Part shown: one piece after another, positions 10,081 to 18,057 of the stretch
Layout of the letters: every line of letters begins with the position of its first letter
Position numbering within the stretch: the first letter of the stretch is position 1
Notes under the pieces: model-generated
What the model was told of the DNA's origin: nothing
The model's database searches: none
What the model saw: only the letters and a program-made list of their open reading frames with translations
NCBI GenBank assembly: GCA_903885665.1
Contig: CAISJL010000126.1
Coordinates: 36,260 to 100,259, forward strand
From: an uncultured beta proteobacterium
GTDB taxonomy: Bacteria > Pseudomonadota > Gammaproteobacteria > Burkholderiales > SG8-41
DNA length: 64,000 nucleotides
Reading direction: 5' to 3'
Made by a program: the position numbers and the translations under genes

Positions 10081-10236
10081 CCGCAACGCCATATCGAACG
10101 GGTAGTGCGCCTTAAGCTTACAACCCCAAACGTCAACCCAATACCCTCGATAGCCGTTAAACTATCTATTACAATCGCAAACCGAGTTCACCCTTGCGAC
10201 ATTCTGACCAACCCAAGATCTATAGGAGTATTTAAA

Positions 10237-10728
10237 ATGAATCGTCTTAGCAAACTGGCCATACTGGCCGCTGCATCGCTGAGTTCCATCGCCATTGCGC
10301 AACCATACCCTGCGCCCATGGGTGCACAGCCGTATTCTGGCGGTGGGCAGCCCTATTCTGGTGGTGGACAATCCGGTGGTGACTATGCCCAAGTCATTGA
10401 TAGGCGTCCCAATCTGGTAACCGTACAGCAACGCCAATGCCAGCAACGTGAAGTCATGCGCGAAGGCTCGAACAACGGTGGCGTGCTTGGTGCTTTAGCC
10501 GGTGGTGTCATCGGCAGCACTCTGGGTAGCAATAAGCGCGACCACGCTGCTGGTGCCGCGATTGGTGCTATTGGTGGCGCACTCATTGGTAATGAAATTA
10601 GCAACCGCAATAATCCACAACAAACCGAAGTTCGCGACGTCTGCCAACTCGTGCCCGTGACCGTACAGCAAGGTGAAGCCGTGACCTTCAGCTACAGAGG
10701 TCGCACTTTTACCCAATTTTTTCAATAA
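10237..10728 (+). CDS. Glycine-zipper 2TM domain, envelope-associated protein
   Basis: 'GGVLGALAGGVIGSTLGSNKRDHAAGAAIGAIGGALIGNEI' glycine zipper; preceded by signal peptide. Start moved from 10105 to 10237 (RBS ATAGGAG). Confidence 0.85.
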   Translation: MNRLSKLAILAAASLSSIAIAQPYPAPMGAQPYSGGGQPYSGGGQSGGDYAQVIDRRPNLVTVQQRQCQQREVMREGSNNGGVLGALAGGVIGSTLGSNKRDHAAGAAIGAIGGALIGNEISNRNNPQQTEVRDVCQLVPVTVQQGEAVTFSYRGRTFTQFFQ

Positions 10729-10769
10729 GTTAGACATTTTGTAGCAGCCCCACACCAAGGAACGCACGC

Positions 10770-11546
10770 ATGAGCACACTTGTTGTCATTACCGAGCAAC
10801 CCGCCCCAGGCGTTGGCTTGATCAGAATCAATCGCCCCGAGGCTCGTAATGCGCTCAACATGGCGGTGCGTCAACTCATCGCGCAACACTTAAGCGCGAT
10901 GGCAGACGACGACGACATTCGTGCCATTGTGCTCACCGGCAATGAAAAAGCTTTTGCCGCCGGCGCCGATATCAAAGAAATGGCCGAAGCCAGTACCATC
11001 GATATGCTATTGCGAGGCACGCAAAAACTCTGGCGCACCATTTATGCCTGCCCCAAGCCAGTGATTGCCGCGGTCAATGGCTTTGCCTTGGGCGGCGGAT
11101 GCGAATTAGCGATGACCTGCGACATCATCATCGCCGGCGAGACTGCGAAGTTTGGTCAACCTGAAGTCAAAATTGGCATCATCCCTGGTGGCGGTGGCAC
11201 CCAACGACTACCTCGCACTATCGGTAAATATCAGGCCATGCGCTATGTATTGACCGGTGATTTATTTGGTGCGCGTGATGCCTGGCAAATGGGCCTAGTG
11301 AGCGAAGTAGTCGCTGATGCAGAAGTCGAATCGCGGGCAGTAGCCATGGCCGCACAAATTGCTGAGCTGCCCCCACTCGCCATTGAGCAAAGCAAAGAAT
11401 CTATCTTACGTGGCATGGATGCGTCCCTAGAAACAGGCCTCACCCTAGAGACACGTACTCTACAAATGCTGTTTGCCTCGCAAGATCAAAAAGAAGGCAT
11501 GGCAGCATTTATCGAAAAACGCAAACCAAAGTTTATCGGGCGTTAA
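10770..11546 (+). CDS. Enoyl-CoA hydratase/isomerase family protein
   Basis: Crotonase motifs 'NEKAFAAGADIKEMAE' and 'AVNGFALGGGCELAMTCDIIIAGETAKFGQPEVKIGIIPGGGGTQRLPR'. Confidence 0.95.
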   Translation: MSTLVVITEQPAPGVGLIRINRPEARNALNMAVRQLIAQHLSAMADDDDIRAIVLTGNEKAFAAGADIKEMAEASTIDMLLRGTQKLWRTIYACPKPVIAAVNGFALGGGCELAMTCDIIIAGETAKFGQPEVKIGIIPGGGGTQRLPRTIGKYQAMRYVLTGDLFGARDAWQMGLVSEVVADAEVESRAVAMAAQIAELPPLAIEQSKESILRGMDASLETGLTLETRTLQMLFASQDQKEGMAAFIEKRKPKFIGR

Positions 11547-11660
11547 GTAGGCGCTATTCGCTACCGCCGCTTATTTGTGGCCTGTGGCAATAGCGAATCA
11601 GGAGGGTGTAGCCTCGTATGATATTATCGACTGGATTAATACGCTAGAGGAGTAACATTC

Positions 11661-12632
11661 ATGCGACAACTAACTTGCGTACTCACGTTTCTTACGGCTT
11701 CGCTATCGGCCGTTGGCTTCAACTGTGATGCACAGACCTATCCAAATAAACCAGTCAGAATCGTTGTCCCAGTCGCCGCGGGCGGCCCTACCGATATTCT
11801 CACACGCACACTTAGTCAAAAATTTGCTGAAACGTGGGGTCAACAAGTATTGGTTGAAAACCGCGCTGGTGGTGGTAGTAATATTGGTTTCGAATTCGTC
11901 TCAAAGTCTGCAGCAGACGGCTATACCCTGTTAATGGCACAGCCCGCATTTACGGTTAATGTCAGCTTATATAAAAATCTGCCCTACGACCCGCTACGTG
12001 ATTTTGTGACCATAAGCTTAGCTGCTACTTATCCAATGCTTTTGGTTTCTCACCCCTCAATGCCAGCGCGCTCCATTAAAGAACTGGTGAACTTAGCTAA
12101 GACCAAACCGGGACGGCTGAGTATCGCATCCTCCGGTAACGGTACTACTGCGCATCTCGCAGTGGAATGGTTCAATACACTAGCCAATATTCGTCTAACG
12201 CATATCCCCTACAAGGGGGCGGCTCCAGCCACCGTTGACCTACTCGGTGGTCATGTTGATTTAGCTTTTGTGAGTCCACCCACAGTACTCACAGCAATTC
12301 AACAGCGCCGCCTGACGGCGCTAGCAATCACTGGTAGTGCACGTCATGCATTACTGGCAGGTGTTCCCACTTTTATCGAGTCTGGGTTTCCCGAATTTAT
12401 CGTCATGGGTTGGTATGGATTAGTTGCACCAGCCGGTACGCCGCGCGATATAGTGAATATCGTGCGCGCTGAAGTCGTCAAGGCCTTAGCCGCGGGCGAT
12501 ATTAAAGAAAAACTCCACGCACTCGGTCTCGATCCAGTAGGCAGCACTCCCGAACAATTCACCACACTACTCAAAGATGAGGTCTCGCGCTGGGCGAAAG
12601 TAGTCAAGGCATCTGGTGCTAAACCAGATTAA
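11661..12632 (+). CDS. Bug/TctC family substrate-binding protein
   Basis: 'QTYPNKPVRIVVPVAAGGPTDILTRTLSQKFAETWGQQVLVENRAGGGSNIG'. Confidence 0.94.
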   Translation: MRQLTCVLTFLTASLSAVGFNCDAQTYPNKPVRIVVPVAAGGPTDILTRTLSQKFAETWGQQVLVENRAGGGSNIGFEFVSKSAADGYTLLMAQPAFTVNVSLYKNLPYDPLRDFVTISLAATYPMLLVSHPSMPARSIKELVNLAKTKPGRLSIASSGNGTTAHLAVEWFNTLANIRLTHIPYKGAAPATVDLLGGHVDLAFVSPPTVLTAIQQRRLTALAITGSARHALLAGVPTFIESGFPEFIVMGWYGLVAPAGTPRDIVNIVRAEVVKALAAGDIKEKLHALGLDPVGSTPEQFTTLLKDEVSRWAKVVKASGAKPD

Positions 12633-12644
12633 CTGAGAACACGC

Positions 12645-13466
12645 ATGAAACACCATATCGATATTGCCACTGGCGTTACTCTCGCTTATTCGCTAGACGA
12701 CTTTACCGATCCATGGTGTGAGGCCGAGACCATCATCCTTGTACATGGCATTGCAGAAAGCGGTGAAGCATGGCGCGGCTGGGTTCCCCATCTGGCACGA
12801 CAATACAAAGTTATCCGTTTGGATCTGCGCGGATTCGGTGACTCCACGCCCATGCCGCTTAACTACGACTGGTCAATCGCAGCACTAGCCGATGATCTTG
12901 ATGCATTCATCACGGGCCTGGGCCTAACACGCGTGCATCTGGTTGGCGCTAAACTCGGCGGTCTCGTCACCATGAAATTTGCAGCGACGCGGCCCAACAA
13001 GGTGCATACCTTAATTGTCTCTGGCGCGACGATCAAACTAGATTTTCTGGCGCCGTCCATCCCTGAAAAAGTACGCCGTATGGAGCAGGACAGCATACGC
13101 GCGTGGGCCGAATCGACCATGCGTGAACGCATGGGAACTGGCTTGCCTTCCATTGCGGTGACTTGGTGGATAGACCACATGGGTCGGGCACCGAAAGCGT
13201 CGGTGCTAGGAATCTACCGTATGCTCGCCAGTGTAGATATCACACCCGACATCCCGCTTATTAAAGCGCCCACCCTGGTGATGACCTCAACTAACAGTGG
13301 CTACTATGGCTCAACTCAAGAATTCAGCAACTGGCAGAAAAACATTCCAAACTCCGAACTAGTTCTAATCCCCGGCGACTCTTACCATATCTCTGCATCT
13401 TATCCCGATGCCTGCGCAAACCAAGCCGCGCAATTTCTCGCACGACAGCAACAGAAAAACAACTAG
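12645..13466 (+). CDS. Alpha/beta hydrolase
   Basis: 'IILVHGIAESGEAWRGWVPHLARQYKVIRLDLRGFGDS'; the nucleophile-elbow position reads 'LVGAKLGG', not the canonical G.S.G. Confidence 0.85.
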   Translation: MKHHIDIATGVTLAYSLDDFTDPWCEAETIILVHGIAESGEAWRGWVPHLARQYKVIRLDLRGFGDSTPMPLNYDWSIAALADDLDAFITGLGLTRVHLVGAKLGGLVTMKFAATRPNKVHTLIVSGATIKLDFLAPSIPEKVRRMEQDSIRAWAESTMRERMGTGLPSIAVTWWIDHMGRAPKASVLGIYRMLASVDITPDIPLIKAPTLVMTSTNSGYYGSTQEFSNWQKNIPNSELVLIPGDSYHISASYPDACANQAAQFLARQQQKNN

Positions 13467-13761
13467 GCGCATGACGATTCCATTACATACTGTGATGATA
13501 TTGTCATTAAATGATCAGTATCGCTGCGACACCCCAGCCCTAAAGTTCTAAGTACTACGGTCGATCCTCTACAATGCGCATTTATTTAATATGCATTGCA
13601 TTGCGCCCGTACGTGGGCTTTGCACTAGTGGGCTTTGGTTTTTTAATTTTTTTAATTTTCTTAATTTTTGCATAGCGTTTTTATCTCTTTTTATCTCATT
13701 CCTATCGAGTTTTTATCAAGTTTTTATCGCATTACTGCCTAATCCATTACCGAGAGCGTTC

Positions 13762-15213
13762 ATGAGTAAATCTACTGCGCCCATACCTAGCCCTGCCACC
13801 GTCGCCAGCCACTATGACTACGATTTAATTGTGATCGGGTCTGGCCCATCCGGACAACGCGCCGCAATTCAAGCCGCCAAGCTTGGCAAACAGGTCGCCA
13901 TCATCGAGCGTTGTCGCACCATTGGTGGCGTCTGTGTCAACACCGGTACCATTCCCTCTAAAACATTTCGTGAAGCCGTATTACATTTATCTGGGTTTCG
14001 CGAGCGCGGGATTTACGGCTCGGCTTATCGCGTTAAGCAAGACATCACCATTGATGATTTGCTCTACCGCGTGCAGCAAGTGATCCGCTCCGAAGTCGAC
14101 GTCATTCGCAATCACATGGCGCGTAATCGCGTCGATCTGATTGAGGCGATCGCTAGTTTTATTGACCCCCATACCATTGATTTAGTCTCTGCCACCGGCC
14201 ACGGGCGACGTCAAATATCGGGCGAAAAAATTATTATTGCTTGCGGTACTGAAGCGGCTAAAGACGGTCATATTCCGTTTGATGGCCAGCATATTTTCAC
14301 TAGTGATGATGTGCTCGGCTTACAGCAAATTCCGCGCTCTATCATTGTCGTGGGTGCAGGGGTCATTGGGGTCGAATACGCCACCATGTTCGCAGCCTTA
14401 GGTGTGCGCGTCACCATCGTCGACAAGCGTCCCGTGCTACTGCCATTTCTTGATCATGAAATCTCCGCAGCGCTCACCTATGTTGCGCAACAAAACAACG
14501 TGACCATGCGCTTAGGTGAAGAAGTCGCCGAAGTCAAACTCATTGCTCACGCCAGCAAACCCTGTGAAGTGAGCTTGAAAAGTGGCAAGGTCTTACATGC
14601 CGATGCCGTGCTCTATTCGATAGGCCGCGTGGGCGCCACCGAACAACTCGCACTCGATCTCGCTCAAGTACATGCTGATGACCGCCGTCGAATTACTGTC
14701 AATGCGCACTTCCAAACCAATGTTGAACATATCTATGCCGTAGGGGATGTCATCGGCTTCCCGTCGCTGGCGTCTACCTCTTACGAACAAGGACGGGCAG
14801 CAGCGCGTCACGCCTTTGGTGTGCAAGAAGATCACGCGATTGGCATTGGCGTATTTCCCTATGGGATTTATACAGTACCTGAAATCTCCACTATTGGTAA
14901 AAATGAAGATGAGCTCACGGCCGCTGGTATCCCCTATGAAATTGGCAAAGCCAATTATCGCGAAATTGCGCGCGGTCAGATTATTGGTGATCGAACCGGA
15001 GTTTTAAAATTAATTTTTAGCCCTGTCGATAAACGACTGCTAGCAGTACATATTTTGGGAGAAGGTGCTAGCGAGCTCATTCACATTGGCCAAGCAGTCA
15101 TGGCTCACAATGGTACGATTGATTATTTTGCAGATGCGGTATTTAACTACCCAACATTGGCTGAATGTTATAAGTCTGCGGCACTAGATGGTTTGAACCG
15201 ACTGCAATATTAA
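13762..15213 (+). CDS. sthA: Soluble pyridine nucleotide transhydrogenase (Si-specific NAD(P)+ transhydrogenase)
   Basis: 'YDLIVIGSGPSGQRAAIQAAKLGKQVAIIERCRTIGGVCVNTGTIPSKTFREAVL'; the redox Cys pair is replaced (CVNTGT), as in SthA. Start corrected from 13591; the upstream extension is low-complexity poly-T. Confidence 0.92.
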   Translation: MSKSTAPIPSPATVASHYDYDLIVIGSGPSGQRAAIQAAKLGKQVAIIERCRTIGGVCVNTGTIPSKTFREAVLHLSGFRERGIYGSAYRVKQDITIDDLLYRVQQVIRSEVDVIRNHMARNRVDLIEAIASFIDPHTIDLVSATGHGRRQISGEKIIIACGTEAAKDGHIPFDGQHIFTSDDVLGLQQIPRSIIVVGAGVIGVEYATMFAALGVRVTIVDKRPVLLPFLDHEISAALTYVAQQNNVTMRLGEEVAEVKLIAHASKPCEVSLKSGKVLHADAVLYSIGRVGATEQLALDLAQVHADDRRRITVNAHFQTNVEHIYAVGDVIGFPSLASTSYEQGRAAARHAFGVQEDHAIGIGVFPYGIYTVPEISTIGKNEDELTAAGIPYEIGKANYREIARGQIIGDRTGVLKLIFSPVDKRLLAVHILGEGASELIHIGQAVMAHNGTIDYFADAVFNYPTLAECYKSAALDGLNRLQY

Positions 15214-15275
15214 TCGGTATTCAAAAAATTTATCTCATCATTACTAATTTACTAATTTACTAATCTAACTACGAT

Positions 15276-15307
15276 ACGTACTCAATAGCAGGCACTATTG
15301 AGTACGT
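15276..15307. terminator. Perfect 13-bp hairpin between convergent genes; candidate bidirectional terminator
   Basis: acgtactcaatag (15276-15288), loop caggca, ctattgagtacgt (15295-15307). Confidence 0.6.
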
Positions 15308-15316
15308 GATCTCTAG

Positions 15317-16903
15317 CTATCCACGATTCATCTGTTCCCAAATCGCTTTTTCTAACGCTGTTGCACGGCCTTCTTGAGCAAAAATCTGCGATACCGTGTC
15401 ACGGTCACCGGCCGCAATAATTTGCCGCAAATGACCAATAGTGGCTCTAAACTCTTCAAACGCTACCTCAGGATGTTCAGCAATCGACTTGATCGGTAAG
15501 TGTCCAATTTCTGCGGCTCGCCGCTCATTCTTGGCTTTTTCAACTAAGGTATCAATTTCAGCTTGGGAAATATGCAATCTAGAGGCGACTTCTTGAATTT
15601 TGACCATTTCATCATCGTCAATGACCCCGTCTTCCATATACACATAGAGCTCTGCACGCATCGCTTCACGCTCTTTGTGCAGTTGGTCATTAAATGCTGA
15701 AGCCAAAATAGCCGCAGGCACCGCAAAAATACCAATCCCCACCAAGGCCATGATACTCGTCATCAAGCGGCCTATTGGTGTTATTGGTGAAATATCACCA
15801 TAACCTACAGACGCTAAGGTGACCACCGCCCAGTAAATCGATTGTGGAATATTTTCAAACTTTTCGGGCTGTGCTTCATGTTCAAACAAATAGCCCAAGC
15901 TGGCCATCAAAATTACCATCAACAACATGATAAAGGTTGAGGCTGCAATCACTGGCCATTCACGCTGGAGTGCTTTGAGCAAGGTACCTGTGGCTTTACT
16001 CTGACGGGTCAATTTCAATAAGCGCATCAATCGGAATATCCGCAAGAAACGCAAGTCAAACAAGTGTTGCAACAATGCTTCTAGGTAGAACGGCACAACC
16101 GCTAAAAAGTCAATGACTGCCAAGGGGCTGCGGGCGTAGCGGAAGCGACCAAAAAACGCACCTGCATTACCCGGTCCTTCAACACATGAATATATCCGCG
16201 CAAAGTATTCAACCGTAAATACTGCCACCGCGACCGCATCGAGCACAATAAACTCAATATTTAAGTGATAGTGTACAGATTCAACCGATTCCATAATTAC
16301 CGCTAGCACCGAGATCAACACCCACCAGACGACAAAGTTGTCAACCATTTCATGCAACTGACCGCTGGTGTCGGTTGTATGAAACAAGGCATAGACTTGT
16401 TGGCGGAAAGTGCGGCCTTTGTTCAGCTTACGAAACTCTTGAATCGCCGGCACTAATACACGCAACAACTTTAACAGTCTTAATAGCCGAAGAGCTCGCA
16501 ATACCCGCAAGTCGAGGTTGACGCCAATAAACTGCAAATAAAACGGCAATATAGCTACCAAATCGATCAACGCAAACGGGCTAAATATATAACTCAAACG
16601 CGGTAGCTTGCGGCCCTTAAACTCTTCGTCTTCTGGCGCCGTATAAAACCGCAACACATATTCAATGGAAAACACAACCAAAGAAAATACATCAAAGAAA
16701 TGAAACAAGGACTTATAAGGCTGGAATACAACATCAATATTCTCAACAATCAAGGCCACCAAATTGGCAACGATCAAGATCGAAATAAAATTTTCGGTCG
16801 ATTTGGCGTAGTTATCATCTAAGTTGGTATTAAATAACCAACGATATATAAAACGTCGCACCTTGTTAGCTTGGGGGGGGGTAGTAGATTGGGTTTCAGT
16901 CAC
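15317..16903 (-). CDS. Voltage-gated ion channel with tandem voltage-sensor domains and one K+-type pore
   Basis: Two S1-S4-like units ('PFALIDLVAILPFYL..LRVLRALRLLRLLKLLRVL' and 'PLAVIDFLAVVPFYL..LRFLRIFRLMRLLKLTR') followed by one pore with filter 'TLASVGYGD'. Confidence 0.9.
   Translation of the reverse strand: MTETQSTTPPQANKVRRFIYRWLFNTNLDDNYAKSTENFISILIVANLVALIVENIDVVFQPYKSLFHFFDVFSLVVFSIEYVLRFYTAPEDEEFKGRKLPRLSYIFSPFALIDLVAILPFYLQFIGVNLDLRVLRALRLLRLLKLLRVLVPAIQEFRKLNKGRTFRQQVYALFHTTDTSGQLHEMVDNFVVWWVLISVLAVIMESVESVHYHLNIEFIVLDAVAVAVFTVEYFARIYSCVEGPGNAGAFFGRFRYARSPLAVIDFLAVVPFYLEALLQHLFDLRFLRIFRLMRLLKLTRQSKATGTLLKALQREWPVIAASTFIMLLMVILMASLGYLFEHEAQPEKFENIPQSIYWAVVTLASVGYGDISPITPIGRLMTSIMALVGIGIFAVPAAILASAFNDQLHKEREAMRAELYVYMEDGVIDDDEMVKIQEVASRLHISQAEIDTLVEKAKNERRAAEIGHLPIKSIAEHPEVAFEEFRATIGHLRQIIAAGDRDTVSQIFAQEGRATALEKAIWEQMNRG
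16873..16881 (-). repeat. Homopolymeric G9 (C9 on the coding strand) tract near the channel gene start
   Basis: ttggggggggg on +; coding strand ACTACCCCCCCCCAAGCT = T T P P Q. Confidence 0.85.
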
Positions 16904-16928
16904 GATAATCCTCAGCTGTTCTTTAAGA

Positions 16929-17501
16929 TCAGAACTTCAATTCAGCAATTTTGATCACACTAAATCCGCGGCCACACACAACGACGCGTAGATTTAACTC
17001 TTGATTGACGGCCTCATCCGTTTCCATAGCAGCAAACGTGAGCGCGCTTGGGTCTGTTGGCTTCGGTGTGCCTTTTTCCACAATAATTGCACCATGCGTA
17101 TTCAACTGTTCGCGATCGCACTTCGGTGAAAAAATCAAACCCTCCTTCTCGGCCACATTCTTGATGTTGGCCAATGGCGCGCCAGGAGCGACTACTGCCA
17201 TTAGACAGTCTTGCAACATTGCCTCGCTGTCTTTACGGCAGCTCTCCAGCGCCACTTCTTTACCTTCGGCGCGCGCCTTGCCAGTTTCTTCAAGCCACTT
17301 AACCAATTGCTCAGCGTTGCTTTTAGTGTGTTCGGTCTCTGAGCCCTCTTTAAACGTGGTATAGCCCAAATTCACCACTAAACCTAATACGATTAATAAC
17401 AAAATAACAAAGACTGCATCATATTTGGTGAAATACGGTTGTGCTGCGGCAGCACTGTGTTGATCATCCGACTGATTTTGTGTAGACACTACAACCTCCA
17501 A
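16929..17501 (-). CDS. Single-TM membrane protein of unknown function upstream of the ion channel gene
   Basis: 'YDAVFVILLLIVLGLVVNLGYTTF' TM segment plus a ~130-aa soluble domain containing Cys; same strand, 25 bp before the channel start. Confidence 0.75.
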   Translation of the reverse strand: MEVVVSTQNQSDDQHSAAAAQPYFTKYDAVFVILLLIVLGLVVNLGYTTFKEGSETEHTKSNAEQLVKWLEETGKARAEGKEVALESCRKDSEAMLQDCLMAVVAPGAPLANIKNVAEKEGLIFSPKCDREQLNTHGAIIVEKGTPKPTDPSALTFAAMETDEAVNQELNLRVVVCGRGFSVIKIAELKF

Positions 17502-17743
17502 AACGATTCATCTCGCACAAGAGCGCCTTGTGCACGCCTGCAGAGCAATACACTCTGCATCCATACTTTTGTCTTGCATAGCACGCGCTACTTCACCGCA
17601 TCGTGCAGGTCATCAGTCAAAGCGATAGCATTCGTTAATTAGCAAAGACAGTAACAATAACAATCACTATTAAATGACTATGTGTTGAATGATGAATAGT
17701 TGAACAACATTTAATAAAGATAATAAATACTATGAATACAATT

Positions 17744-17790
17744 AATACTTTACTGCGGTAATCACTGAATTAAGGTGATGTTAAAGTATT
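17744..17790. repeat. Nested inverted repeat in AT-rich intergenic region
   Basis: AATACTTTA (17744-17752)...ATCAC (17761-17765)...GTGAT (17775-17779)...TAAAGTATT (17782-17790). Confidence 0.6.
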
Positions 17791-18057
17791 AAACCAATGA
17801 TTTGTTTCATATTAATGATTAATTATCTTCGCGAAGTTCCAATATTACTCGATTTTTTTTGAGTTTTCCGTTTTTTTTACAATTGAGCGGATATTTATTT
17901 TAAAAACAAAATAAAACAAGCCGTTAATTAACTGATCGCTTGTATTTAATGTTGATACTGAACGCTTCTCAAAAATATAACTCTCTGATTTTATTATTAA
18001 ATATTTTTGCTGCACTCGCGCAAAGTAGTCACGCAGTGCGCTGCCTGCGTAAGCTCA

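Noticed and set aside
10325-10380. QPYSGGG tandem repeat as a mobile or CRISPR-like repeat
   Set aside because: Only two or three coding repeats within a low-complexity linker of the glycine-zipper protein.
11556-11598. Inverted repeat attcgcta/tagcgaat after the enoyl-CoA hydratase gene
   Set aside because: Only 8 bp with a long imperfect spacer and no T-tract; too weak to call a terminator.
13591-13761. N-terminal extension of sthA (MHCIAPVRGLCTSGLWFFNFFNFLNF...)
   Set aside because: Poly-T derived hydrophobic sequence; the conserved protein begins at 13762.
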